The translations under genes and the position numbers were made by a program. The notes under the pieces are model-generated. The model made no database searches. It was not told the DNA's origin and saw nothing but the letters and a program-made list of their open reading frames with translations. A DNA stretch of 64,000 bases from Aliishimia sp965656085. Its GTDB lineage: Bacteria > Pseudomonadota > Alphaproteobacteria > Rhodobacterales > Rhodobacteraceae. Below are positions 34,653-42,515 of this stretch, in pieces (position 1 is the first letter of the stretch; the number at the start of each line of letters is the position of its first letter). The DNA lies in NCBI GenBank assembly GCA_965656085.1, contig CBFHJA010000019.1:1-64000 (forward strand). Direction: 5' to 3'.

Positions 34653-36434
34653 TCAGAAATTCGCTGCCTCCAATGCCATGACTGTGTCCGCACCGGACTG
34701 GATACGGGCAAGATGCATGGCGGTGGCGGGCAGTTGGCGTGCCATGAAGTAACGCCCTGTGTGCAACTTCGTCTCGTAGAACGTCATATCGGACGTACCT
34801 TCGCTGAGCGCCTTCTTCGCCGCCAGACCCATTTTGGCCCACATCAGTCCGAGGCAGACCTGCCCGAACATGTGCATGAAGTCGTTCGAGCCCGCGAGCG
34901 CGTTGTTGGGGTTCTGCATCGCGTTCTGCATGAAATACATGCCTGCCGCTTGCAGATCCTTCGAAGCGGCCTTCAGCGGTTCGATGAAGTCCTTGTCGAA
35001 CTCCGCGTCCTGGCCCGCGTTTTCCTTGGCAAAGGCTTTGACCAGATCGAAGAAGGCCATGACGTGCTTGCCACCGTCTTGCGCCAGCTTGCGGCCAACA
35101 AGGTCGAGCGCCTGCACACCGTTCGCGCCCTCGTATATCATCGCGATGCGGGCATCGCGGGTGAACTGGGACATGCCCCATTCTTCGATGTAGCCATGGC
35201 CGCCATAGACCTGCTGGGCCTTGATCGTGTTGTCATAGCCGACATCGGTGAGGAAGCCTTTGATGACCGGGGTCAGGAGCGAGACGAGCCCGTCGGCATC
35301 TTTGTCGCCGGAGCGATGGGCGGCATCGATCATCGTGGCGCCCCAGAGGATGAAGGCGCGGGCCCCTTCGGCGAAGGACTTCTGATCCATCAGCGAGCGG
35401 CGGATATCGGGATGCACGATCAGTGGATCGGCCGGGCCATCGGGGTTCTTGACGCCGGTCACGTCGCGGCCCTGCAGGCGGTCCTTGGCGTAGTCGAGCG
35501 CGTTCTGGTAGGCGACCTCGGCCTGCGCGAGACCCTGCATGCCCACACCCAGACGCGCTTCGTTCATCATCGTGAACATGGCGCGCATGCCTTTGTGCTC
35601 TTCGCCGATGAGATAGCCGGTGGCCTCGTCATAGTTCATCACGCAGGTGGAGTTTCCGTGGATACCCATCTTCTCTTCGATCTTGCCCACGGCCACGCCA
35701 TTGCGCGCGCCAAGCGAGCCGTCGTCGTTCACGAGGAATTTGGGAACGATGAAGAGCGACACGCCCTTGATCCCCTCGGGGCCGCCGGAGATTTTCGCCA
35801 GCACGAGGTGGATGATGTTCTCGGCCATGTCATGCTCACCGGCGGAGATGAAGATCTTCTGCCCGGTGATTTTGTAGGTGCCGTCCTCTTGCGGCTCGGC
35901 CTTGGTGCGCATCATGCCCAGATCGGTGCCGCAATGGGGCTCGGTGAGGTTCATGGTGCCGGTCCAGTCGCAGGCGACCATCTTCGGCAGGTAGGTGTTT
36001 TTCTGCTCCTCGGAGCCATGCGCGAGGATGGCGGAGGCGGCACCATGGGTCAGGCCCTGATACATGGTGAAGGCTTGGTTGGCAGACGAGAACATCTCGC
36101 CCACGGCGGAGCCGATCACGACGGGCATGTTCTGGCCGCCATATTCCTCGGGCATGTCAATTCCGGGCCAGCCGCCCTCTTTCATCTGCTCGAAGGCGTC
36201 CTTGAAGCCGGTGGGCGTGCGCACGACGCCGTTTTCCAGCGTGCAGCCCTCGCGGTCGCCGACCTCGTTGAGTGGTTGAAGCACTCCGGTGGCGATCTTG
36301 CCGGCCTCATCGAGAATGGCGGAGGTGAAATCGGCTTCCAGATCGGCATAACCGGGAATGTCGGAGCCGGAGACGTTCAGCACGTCGTGCAGGACGAATT
36401 GCATGTCTTTGACGGGGGCGGTGTAGCTCGGCAT
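34653..36434 (-). CDS. Acyl-CoA dehydrogenase, DmdC/FadE5-like (about 590 aa)
   Basis: A 593-residue member of the large acyl-CoA dehydrogenase branch that includes 3-methylmercaptopropionyl-CoA dehydrogenase (DmdC). It starts MPSYTAPVKDMQFVLHDVLN, as such proteins do. The FAD signature is GTMNLTEPHCGTD (159-171), with KIFISAGEHD (193-202) after it. The catalytic base is E435 in MIYEGANGVQ, the place of the base in DmdC-type enzymes. An extra C-terminal helical domain (about 440-593) distinguishes the branch. Whether the substrate is MMPA-CoA or an ordinary fatty acyl-CoA cannot be decided. It follows the MerR gene by 53 bases. The start at 36434 is chosen from family similarity over an upstream ATG at 36542. 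Confidence 0.88.
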   Translation of the reverse strand: MPSYTAPVKDMQFVLHDVLNVSGSDIPGYADLEADFTSAILDEAGKIATGVLQPLNEVGDREGCTLENGVVRTPTGFKDAFEQMKEGGWPGIDMPEEYGGQNMPVVIGSAVGEMFSSANQAFTMYQGLTHGAASAILAHGSEEQKNTYLPKMVACDWTGTMNLTEPHCGTDLGMMRTKAEPQEDGTYKITGQKIFISAGEHDMAENIIHLVLAKISGGPEGIKGVSLFIVPKFLVNDDGSLGARNGVAVGKIEEKMGIHGNSTCVMNYDEATGYLIGEEHKGMRAMFTMMNEARLGVGMQGLAQAEVAYQNALDYAKDRLQGRDVTGVKNPDGPADPLIVHPDIRRSLMDQKSFAEGARAFILWGATMIDAAHRSGDKDADGLVSLLTPVIKGFLTDVGYDNTIKAQQVYGGHGYIEEWGMSQFTRDARIAMIYEGANGVQALDLVGRKLAQDGGKHVMAFFDLVKAFAKENAGQDAEFDKDFIEPLKAASKDLQAAGMYFMQNAMQNPNNALAGSNDFMHMFGQVCLGLMWAKMGLAAKKALSEGTSDMTFYETKLHTGRYFMARQLPATAMHLARIQSGADTVMALEAANF

Positions 36435-36487
36435 GTCGGTCTCCCTGAAGGGTCTGTGAGTGGTGGCGTGTATGTTTGAAATACGTG

Positions 36488-36889
36488 TTACTGGGCGGCT
36501 TTTTGCGGTGCGTTCATGGAGGCGATGACTTTCTCGCCCCATTTGAGTTGCTCGCGCAGGTCTTCGATAGCCTCGGTAAGCTCGTCGCGTTGCGCAATCA
36601 TGTCATTGAGTCGTTGGCGGGCGATCTCGTAGGTCTTTGCGAGCTGCGTGTTTTGCTGATCGCCGATATGGTAGAGGTCGAGAAGCTGGCGAATTTCTTC
36701 GAGCGAGAAGCCAAAGCGTTTGCCGCGTAGGATCAGCTTGAGCCGGGCGCGGTCGCGCTTGGTGAACAGGCGCTTCTGGCCTTCGCGGATCGGGAACAAA
36801 AGCTCCTTCGATTCGTAGAAGCGCAGAGTGCGGGGCGTTACGTCGAAAGCTTCGCACATTTCGCGGATCGTCATTGTCTCAGTCGTCAT
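36488..36889 (-). CDS. MerR-family regulator (LiuR-like), copy 1
   Basis: A 133-residue MerR-type regulator: N-terminal winged helix MTIREMCEAFDVTPRTLRFY, then KRDRARLKLILRGKRFGFSLEEIRQLLDLY, and a C-terminal coiled coil that makes the dimer (about 75-125). It lacks the metal-binding cysteines of MerR/CueR. With its place ahead of the beta-oxidation genes it resembles LiuR-type regulators of acyl-CoA and branched-chain catabolism. Upstream lie two palindromic sequences (36956-36972, 36993-37007) consistent with autoregulation. The start at 36889 (MTTETMTI) is chosen because the extension to 37036 covers these sites. Confidence 0.88.
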   Translation of the reverse strand: MTTETMTIREMCEAFDVTPRTLRFYESKELLFPIREGQKRLFTKRDRARLKLILRGKRFGFSLEEIRQLLDLYHIGDQQNTQLAKTYEIARQRLNDMIAQRDELTEAIEDLREQLKWGEKVIASMNAPQKAAQ

Positions 36890-36955
36890 ATCATTCCCTC
36901 GGACACTGCGGTTGTGCAGCGCAAATGGCGGGTGCAGGTTTAATTTACAACATTG

Positions 36956-36972
36956 CTTGACGTTGACGTAAG
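36956..36972. promoter_or_regulatory. LiuR-like operator upstream of merR copy 1
   Basis: CTTGACGT-TG-ACGTAAG is an imperfect relative of the perfect palindrome at 31920-31937 and lies 67 bases upstream of the MerR ATG. It sits in an A+T-rich promoter-like stretch. Confidence 0.5.
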
Positions 36973-36992
36973 TTCGACGCTGCGTCATTTTT

Positions 36993-37007
36993 AAGTTTAC
37001 GTAACTT
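36993..37007. promoter_or_regulatory. Second palindrome upstream of merR copy 1
   Basis: AAGTT-TACGT-AACTT is a 5-bp inverted repeat around TACGT, 20 bases from the first site. It may be a second, weaker operator. Confidence 0.35.
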
Positions 37008-37160
37008 CCGGTCACGTCACTCAGCGTCAGGAGCAAGAATCTTAGCTGGCCCGGCAGCGATCACTGCTGCAACCCTGCGCCACCTGGCCCCGATCCGAGG
37101 CCTGTTGTTCGTGAGCATGGCGACTCGGTCTGCGAGGTCCCGGATCATGTCCAGGACGGG

Positions 37161-37547
37161 TCAGCTCGCAGCCTTGCCCGTTGCCAGTTCGCCCGCCACC
37201 TGATCGCGCAGTTGCTGCAATTCGTTGATTGCCTCGTCAAGCTGTGCGCGTTGCTCGGCCAGTTCCTTAAGTTGCCCGTCGGCCATCTCGACCCACGTAC
37301 GCATCTGCGCCTCGGTGCCCTCATGCTCGTAGATCAGCAACCACTGCCGGATGTCTTCGAGTTGGAAACCGAATTTGCGCCCGCGCAGGATCAGCTTCAT
37401 CCGCGCCACCTCGCGCGGCCCATAGAAGCGCGACCGCCCCTCCCGATCGGGCTGCAGAAGCTCGATATACTCGTAATAGCGCAACGTGCGCGGCGTCACG
37501 TCGAACTTGGCGCACATTTCCTTGAAGGACAAACGCTGCTCTGACAT
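37161..37547 (-). CDS. MerR-family regulator, copy 2
   Basis: A 128-residue MerR protein paralogous to the one at 36488: SFKEMCAKFDVTPRTLRYY, then REVARMKLILRGRKFGFQLE, and a coiled-coil tail with QLKELAEQRAQLDEAINEL. No metal-binding cysteines. It is transcribed toward copy 1 with 270 bases between and is divergent from the hot-dog thioesterase genes (121 bases apart), so it may control them, the beta-oxidation genes or both. The start at 37547 (MSEQRLSF) fits the family; an ATG at 37778 would run into the thioesterase gene. Confidence 0.87.
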   Translation of the reverse strand: MSEQRLSFKEMCAKFDVTPRTLRYYEYIELLQPDREGRSRFYGPREVARMKLILRGRKFGFQLEDIRQWLLIYEHEGTEAQMRTWVEMADGQLKELAEQRAQLDEAINELQQLRDQVAGELATGKAAS

Positions 37548-37668
37548 TCGGCTTCCTCCTCCGGCAGTCGAGCGGAGGGTAGGGCGCAGTGCGGTAAAGT
37601 GCAACCGCCGGACTTGCGCTTTGCGGCTCTGGGCGCGATGAAAGGCGGCAGACCGCGAAGGGGGCCAC

Positions 37669-38091
37669 ATGGTCGACAAATCAGTCATTGCGCGCCAGTT
37701 CATCGAAGCGATTCCGCATTCGCGGGCGCTCGGGATGACCCTCACCGAGATTGAGGACGGCACAGCCACGATCACCATGCCCTATGCGGACCACCTCGTG
37801 GGCGACCCGCGCACCGGGGTGATCGCCTCGGGGGCGGTCTCGGCACTGATGGACACGTGCTGCGGCGCGGCCGTGATGGCGCACCCCTCGAACCCCGGCG
37901 GCACTGCGACGATCGATCTGCGCATCGACTACATGCGCGCCGCAACTCCGGGCCAGATGCTGAGCGTCACCGCCCATTGCTACCATGTCACGCGCTCGGT
38001 CGCCTTCGTGCGCGCCACAACCGTGGATGAGGACCCGGGCAACCCGGTCGCCACGGCCACAGGCTCGTTCACCGTGGAGGGCCAGACATGA
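37669..38091 (+). CDS. PaaI-type hot-dog thioesterase (1)
   Basis: A 140-residue hot-dog fold protein of the PaaI/YbgC-like group that hydrolyses acyl-CoA thioesters. The key block is GVIASGAVSALMDTCCGAAV (residues 49-68), with catalytic Asp expected in the ALMDT helix (D62). TIDLRIDYMRAATPG forms the next strand. It overlaps the second thioesterase gene by ATGA. The pair is divergent from the MerR copy 2 gene and probably belongs to the acyl-CoA network, clearing dead-end CoA esters. Confidence 0.88.
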   Translation: MVDKSVIARQFIEAIPHSRALGMTLTEIEDGTATITMPYADHLVGDPRTGVIASGAVSALMDTCCGAAVMAHPSNPGGTATIDLRIDYMRAATPGQMLSVTAHCYHVTRSVAFVRATTVDEDPGNPVATATGSFTVEGQT

Positions 38092-38594
38092 GCAAACGGC
38101 CCCGCCCCGAACCTGTCGATGTCATCAAGCAACGGCGTGACGCGGCGCTCACCCGTTTGGTGGAGGGTGTGCCGTATATCCAGTTCATGGGCATTTCCTT
38201 CGACCGGCGTGGCGACGAGCTGACCGGTGTGATGCGCTTTGACGACAAGCTGATCGGCAACCCGCTCTTGCCCGCCCTGCATGGCGGCGCGACAGCGGCG
38301 TTTTTGGAAGTCACCGCGACGATCACCCTCAGTTGGGAATACCTGTGGGATGCCATCGAACGCGGCGAGTTGCAGGATTTCGACCTGCCGCGCCTGCCCA
38401 AGACTGTAGGGTTCACCGTAGATTACCTGCGCTCGGGCTTGCCCCGCGACGCCTATGCGCGGGCCCGCGTCGTGCGCTCGGGGCGGCGCTATGCGTCGGT
38501 GCATGTGGAGGGCTGGCAGGACAACCGCGACCGCCTTTTCGCGCAGGCCACCGGCCATTTCGTAATGCCGCCGCGCGAGCGCACAGATGGGTAG
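38088..38594 (+). CDS. PaaI-type hot-dog thioesterase (2)
   Basis: A 168-residue hot-dog thioesterase paralogous in fold to its upstream neighbour. The helix segment LPALHGGATAAFLEVTATIT has Glu in place of the Asp (AFLEVT), a known variation in the superfamily. The strand KTVGFTVDYLRSGLPRDAYA follows. An N-terminal basic extension of about 25 residues is extra. Start is within the stop of the first gene (ATGA). The two may form a heteromeric thioesterase. The substrate is unknown. Confidence 0.85.
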   Translation: MSKRPRPEPVDVIKQRRDAALTRLVEGVPYIQFMGISFDRRGDELTGVMRFDDKLIGNPLLPALHGGATAAFLEVTATITLSWEYLWDAIERGELQDFDLPRLPKTVGFTVDYLRSGLPRDAYARARVVRSGRRYASVHVEGWQDNRDRLFAQATGHFVMPPRERTDG

Positions 38595-38615
38595 GCTGGT
38601 CAGACCGACTCGCCT

Positions 38616-38681
38616 CGGGCTGGACCCGGGGCCTCGATGGCCCGGACTGCCTCATGACCGCGAGGCCCCGGGTCCAGCCCG
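38616..38681. repeat. Perfect 21-bp inverted repeat (REP-like hairpin)
   Basis: Bases 38616-38636 and 38661-38681 are exact reverse complements, around a 24-nt loop. The arms contain GGACCCGGGGCC. It lies between the thioesterase stop and the MATE start. Such CCGGGTC-rich palindromes occur repeatedly in alphaproteobacterial genomes and can act as terminators or REP-like repeats. Confidence 0.75.
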
Positions 38682-38723
38682 GGGCGGGGTCTCTTACGTT
38701 CATCCGTTCCGGCGTGCGTGACC

Positions 38724-40055
38724 ATGTCCATTAACGCCACCGCTGCGCCCCCGCAACCCATCACGCACGCCCGGGTTCTCCAGATCGCGGTGCCCATTGT
38801 GCTGTCGAACGCCACGGTGCCGATCCTCGGGGCGGTCGACACGGGCGTTGTCGGCCAGATGGGCGAGGCCGCGCCCATCGGCGCGGTCGGGCTGGGCGCG
38901 GTGATCCTCTCGTCGATCTACTGGATTTTCGGCTTCCTGCGCATGGGCACAACGGGCCTTGTCGGGCAGGCGGCGGGCGCGGAGGACAGCGCCGAGGTCT
39001 CCGCACTTCTGAGCCGCGCGCTTCTGATCGCGTTCGGCGCCGGGCTGGCGCTCATCGTCCTGCAACCCCTGATCTTCCTAGCCGGTTTCGCCCTCGCCCC
39101 GGCCTCTGACGAAGTCGAAAGCCTCGCCCGGCAATATCTCGCGATCCGCATCTGGACGGCCCCTGCCGCCATCGCGGTCTTCGCGCTCACCGGCTGGTTG
39201 ATCGCGATGGAGCGCACGTCTTCGGTCTTCATCGTCCAATTGGTGATGAACGGGATCAACATCGCGCTCGACCTGTGGTTCGTGCTCGGCCTCGGCTGGG
39301 GCGTGCAGGGCGTGGCCATTGCCACGGTGATCGCGGAAGTGAGCGGCGCGGTACTGGGTCTGTGGTTCTGCCGCGACGTCTTTGCGGTGCCCGCGTGGCG
39401 CGATTGGGCGCGCGTGTTCGACCGGGCGCGGCTGATCCGGATGGCGGTTGTGAACAGCGATATCCTGATCCGCTCGGCGCTACTTCTCGGGATCTTCACC
39501 TCCTTCACCTTCCTCTCGGCAGGTTTCGGCGATGTGACCCTCGCGGCCTCCCACGTGCTGATCCAGTTCCTGTCGATCACCTCCTACGCTATGGACGGGT
39601 TTGCCTTCTCCGCCGAGGCGCTGGTCGCCCGCGCGGTGGGCCGGGGCGATGTGGCGCGGCTTCGGCGCGGGGCCTTGCTCTCGACGTTCTGGGGTGGAGT
39701 GACCTGCGTTGGCCTCGCGCTTGGCTTCTGGTTCGGCGGGCCGTGGCTGATCGATCTGATGGCTAAGGACCCGCAGGTGCAGCAGGCCGCGCGGCTCTAT
39801 CTGCCATGGATGGCTCTGGCGCCTCTGCTCGGGGTATGGGCCTTCATGCTCGACGGGATTTTCATCGGCGCGACGCGCTCGGCGGATATGCGCAATATGA
39901 TGGCGGTGAGCTTCGCGATCTACGTCGCCGCGGTGCTGGCGCTGATGCCAACGTTCGGGGCACATGGGCTCTGGGCTGCCCTGTTGATCTCCTTTGCCGC
40001 CCGCGCGGGCACGCTCGCCGCGCGCTACCCAGCGCTGGAACGGGCCGTGCGGTGA
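38724..40055 (+). CDS. MATE-family efflux transporter
   Basis: A 443-residue integral membrane protein of the multidrug and toxin extrusion (DinF-like) family. About twelve hydrophobic segments are visible, in two halves (about 10-220 and 235-440). The N-terminal IAVPIVLSNATVPILGAVDT and GRMG-like QMGEAAPIGAVGLG segments are typical of DinF-type MATE exporters, which use a Na+ or H+ gradient. The start at 38724 (MSINATA) is an ATG; a GTG at 38718 would add two residues. It stands alone between a long hairpin and the minus-strand arsC. The cargo is unknown. Confidence 0.9.
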   Translation: MSINATAAPPQPITHARVLQIAVPIVLSNATVPILGAVDTGVVGQMGEAAPIGAVGLGAVILSSIYWIFGFLRMGTTGLVGQAAGAEDSAEVSALLSRALLIAFGAGLALIVLQPLIFLAGFALAPASDEVESLARQYLAIRIWTAPAAIAVFALTGWLIAMERTSSVFIVQLVMNGINIALDLWFVLGLGWGVQGVAIATVIAEVSGAVLGLWFCRDVFAVPAWRDWARVFDRARLIRMAVVNSDILIRSALLLGIFTSFTFLSAGFGDVTLAASHVLIQFLSITSYAMDGFAFSAEALVARAVGRGDVARLRRGALLSTFWGGVTCVGLALGFWFGGPWLIDLMAKDPQVQQAARLYLPWMALAPLLGVWAFMLDGIFIGATRSADMRNMMAVSFAIYVAAVLALMPTFGAHGLWAALLISFAARAGTLAARYPALERAVR

Positions 40056-40063
40056 GCAGGGAT

Positions 40064-40087
40064 GGTGGGCAGATTGCTCCCCCTACC
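40064..40087 (+). repeat. GTGGGCA-type short repeat after MATE gene
   Basis: GGTGGGCAGATTGCTCCCCC followed by TACCG, nine bases after the MATE stop. A close relative (GGTGGGCAAATTGCCCCC then TCTAC) lies at 55443. The palindromic family is described under findings. Confidence 0.45.
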
Positions 40088-40095
40088 GGGGCGGA

Positions 40096-40446
40096 TCAGT
40101 CGAGCAGCGTGAGCACTTCTTCAGGCGGGCGGCCGATCACCGCCCGGTCGAGATGGATCGCGATAGGGCGCTCGATCAGGATCGGATTGTCGATCATGGC
40201 ACCGAGCAGCGCCTCTTCGTCCTCCTCATCCGCAAGGTTCAATTCCTTGAAAATCTTTTCCCCGGTCCGCAGAACTGCAGAGGGCGGCAGGCCCAGAAGT
40301 TTGAGGACGTGCTTCAATTCGGTCTGCGTCGGTTGGTCCACCAGATAGCGCCGCACCGTCACCTCCGCCCCGGCTTCTTCCAGCAGGGCCAGCGCCTGAC
40401 GCGATTTCGAGCAGCGCGGATTGTGCCAAAGGGTGATCATAGCCAA
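40096..40446 (-). CDS. arsC: ArsC-family (glutaredoxin-dependent arsenate reductase type) protein
   Basis: A 116-residue thioredoxin-fold protein. The single redox cysteine sits in NPRCSKSRQAL (Cys12), as in glutaredoxin-linked ArsC. The rest of the family pattern is present: Arg residues in VLRTGEKIFKEL and the ILIERPIAI-H segment. ArsC reduces arsenate to arsenite; related Spx/YffB proteins share the fold, so the reaction is not proven, though the ERPI segment favours ArsC. There is no arsenite pump nearby. The start overlaps the end of pyrD, so it is read from the pyrD operon. Confidence 0.85.
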   Translation of the reverse strand: MAMITLWHNPRCSKSRQALALLEEAGAEVTVRRYLVDQPTQTELKHVLKLLGLPPSAVLRTGEKIFKELNLADEEDEEALLGAMIDNPILIERPIAIHLDRAVIGRPPEEVLTLLD

Positions 40447-41477
40447 CGCTCCCTGTCGGTGCCCACGGCCTCGGCGACGGTGCCAAAGCCGTGCTCGGCG
40501 AGCAGCCCGTCCAGCCCCTCCGCGATCCGCGCGGCCAGTGACAGACCGCCATAGACCAGCGCCGTGTAGAGTTGCACGGCACTGGCACCGGCACGAATTT
40601 TGGCAAACGCCTGCTCGGCTGTCGAGACCCCGCCCACGCCGATCAGCGGCAGGTCGCTCAAGCTGGAGAGCTTCGCGAGAACGCGGGTGGATTTCTCGAA
40701 AAGCGGTGCGCCAGATAGTCCCCCGGCCTCGCCCCGTTGGACGCTTTGCAGCCCGCGCCGCTCCAGCGTGGTGTTGGTCGCGATAATCGCCGCAACGCCT
40801 GTGGACGCGGCAATCCGGGCGATGTCCTCCAGCTCGCTCTCGTCAAGATCGGGCGCGATCTTCAGAAAAACTGGGCAGTCGCCGCGCACGGCCATCACGC
40901 CTGTGAGCAGGGCCTCCAGTGCCTCTGGCCCTTGCAGATCGCGCAGCTTCTCGGTGTTGGGCGAGGAGACATTCACCGTCGCGAAGTCGAGATGGGTGCG
41001 GGTGTTTGCGAGCACGGTGGCGAAATCGGCGGCGCGGTCGGCGCTGTCCTTGTTTGCCCCGAGGTTGAGCCCGATCACCGCGTCCTTGGGGCGCTGCGCG
41101 AGCCGAGCCGTGATCGCCTCCATGCCCTCATTGTTGAAGCCGAACCGGTTGATCGCGGCGCGGTCCTCGGTGAGGCGGAACAAGCGGGGCTTGGGGTTGC
41201 CGGGCTGCGGGCGCGGGGTGGCGGCGCCCACCTCGATGAAGCCAAAGCCCGCGCGGCTGAGCGGCGCCAGCGCCTCGGCGTTCTTGTCGAACCCGGCGGC
41301 GAGCCCGACCGGGTTGGGCAGCGCGATCCCGGCCAACGTTGTGGCAAGGCGCGGCGAGGTCACTGGGCCTGGGGTGGAGGCAAGACCGGCGCGCAGGGCT
41401 GTCAGCGCGAGCCCATGGGCGCGCTCAGGATCGATCTGGCGCAGGGCCGCAAGGCCGATCTGTTCGGCAAGGCTCAT
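40437..41477 (-). CDS. pyrD: Dihydroorotate dehydrogenase (quinone), class 2
   Basis: A 346-residue class 2 PyrD, a membrane-associated FMN enzyme that oxidises dihydroorotate to orotate in pyrimidine synthesis, passing electrons to quinone. The N-terminal helices (LAALRQIDPERAHGLALTAL) are those that enter the membrane. Markers are GLAAGFDKNAEAL (substrate/FMN), VGAATPRPQPGNPKPRLFRL, VNVSSPNT with the catalytic Ser, KIAPDL and the FMN phosphate site GVGGVSTAEQAF. The start at 41477 overlaps the DUF1330 stop (ATGA) and its end overlaps arsC. All expected features are intact. Confidence 0.95.
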   Translation of the reverse strand: MSLAEQIGLAALRQIDPERAHGLALTALRAGLASTPGPVTSPRLATTLAGIALPNPVGLAAGFDKNAEALAPLSRAGFGFIEVGAATPRPQPGNPKPRLFRLTEDRAAINRFGFNNEGMEAITARLAQRPKDAVIGLNLGANKDSADRAADFATVLANTRTHLDFATVNVSSPNTEKLRDLQGPEALEALLTGVMAVRGDCPVFLKIAPDLDESELEDIARIAASTGVAAIIATNTTLERRGLQSVQRGEAGGLSGAPLFEKSTRVLAKLSSLSDLPLIGVGGVSTAEQAFAKIRAGASAVQLYTALVYGGLSLAARIAEGLDGLLAEHGFGTVAEAVGTDRERWL

Positions 41478-41908
41478 CCGAACAGATCGCCCGCCTTGCC
41501 GGGCGCGCAGCGAATGAGGCGCGAGGTCTGTACGGCGGCTTGGCGGTGAACCACCGCCTGCTCGTAAGCCGGGTCCGAGATCATCGCGAGGAAGGCATGG
41601 GCTGTCGGATAACGCGCGATGAACATCGCGTCCCACGCCTCATCAGCGGGCCCGATCAGCGTGGTCTGGAAGGTGGCGCGCCACAGGATCGACCCGCCGA
41701 CCTTTTTCAGGACCGGGCCACTGTCCCGCCCGTAGTGGGCATAGGCCTCGGCGCCGCTCAACCCCTTGCCGGCCAGCGCGTGGTCCTCGGGATAGGCCGC
41801 TTCGGGGCGGAACCGCACGAGGTTGAGCATCTCTATGGGATGATCGCGGTCCAGCGCCTTGAACGCTTCGAACTGAGCGCGTTCGGGGTCGATATGGGCG
41901 CCCGTCAC
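41474..41908 (-). CDS. DUF1330 family protein
   Basis: A 144-residue cytosolic protein with a dimeric ferredoxin-like (DUF1330) pattern: PIEMLNLVRFRPEA near 24-37, HYGRDSGPVLKKVGG, then WDAMFIARYPTAHAFLAMI and the AVVHRQAAVQTSRL tail. Function in the family is not settled. It is the second gene of the DUF952-DUF1330-pyrD-arsC operon, overlapping neighbours on both sides by four bases. Confidence 0.85.
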   Translation of the reverse strand: MTGAHIDPERAQFEAFKALDRDHPIEMLNLVRFRPEAAYPEDHALAGKGLSGAEAYAHYGRDSGPVLKKVGGSILWRATFQTTLIGPADEAWDAMFIARYPTAHAFLAMISDPAYEQAVVHRQAAVQTSRLIRCAPGKAGDLFG

Positions 41909-42240
41909 GTGCGGTCCTTTGAGAAGTCGAACATTCCGTTCACCCGCTCAATCTCGCGATGGGACACCACGTCGGAGAGGGCCAGTGCCCGGTACAGGTG
42001 AGGAAAGTCCTGTCCGCCCCGCGAGGGCTCCCAGCGCAGGGCGGGCGCGAGTCTTGCTTCATCGCAGGCCACCAGCACGATATGCGGGGCGTCCGCGAAG
42101 TGCTTGGCCGCGGTTTCGGCGACCTGACCGGCGGTGGAGAAATGGATATACCCGTCCTCCACATCAATCGGTGCGCCTGTTGTGGTGCCGGCCTCGCGCA
42201 GGACGGCCCATTCCTCGGGTCGGAAAATCTTGTAGATCAT
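41905..42240 (-). CDS. DUF952 family protein
   Basis: A 111-residue protein with the DUF952 pattern: MIYKIFRPEEWAVL at the N-terminus, DGYIHFSTAGQVAETAAKHF in the middle and FPHLYRALALSDVVS near the end. Related domains act in some glutathione- and ADP-ribose-linked folds, but function is unknown. It is the first gene of the overlapping operon ending in arsC. The start at 42240 is where the family begins; an earlier ATG at 42297 would add 19 residues. Confidence 0.85.
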   Translation of the reverse strand: MIYKIFRPEEWAVLREAGTTTGAPIDVEDGYIHFSTAGQVAETAAKHFADAPHIVLVACDEARLAPALRWEPSRGGQDFPHLYRALALSDVVSHREIERVNGMFDFSKDRT

Positions 42241-42454
42241 GGTGATGGTTTTGCCCCGGTGCTTCGGGGGCGTCAAGAGAGCTTGCGCGTCCTGCACGTC
42301 GTCCGGTCTGTCGCTTCAGGCGGCAGGGAAAAAGGCAGGGACAAAGGCAACACGGCGCGCCTCTGGGGCATTGGGTACAGGATCCTGCGCCGGGGCGTTG
42401 CGTAGAGAACAAGCGCGCCCTACGCGACCTTGCGGAAACCGATCGGGTTCTCTT

Positions 42455-42471
42455 TGACATTTGTGTGACAC
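42455..42471 (+). promoter_or_regulatory. Possible Pho box upstream of the 5'-nucleotidase
   Basis: TGACAT-TTGTG-TGACAC: two TGACA words 11 bases apart, each one base from the TGTCAT/TGTCAC halves of the PhoB consensus and with the same 5-nt spacing. The site ends 44 bases upstream of the ATG at 42516 of a phosphate-releasing enzyme. TTGACA here could also be a plain -35. Confidence 0.4.
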
Positions 42472-42515
42472 ACGCCACGATGACCGCATCAACCGAAAAA
42501 CAGGGAGAGTCGTCC

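Noticed and set aside
34629..36479. A 616-codon plus-strand ORF opposite the DmdC-like gene
   Set aside because: Shadow frame of a real dehydrogenase with conserved residues on the other strand.
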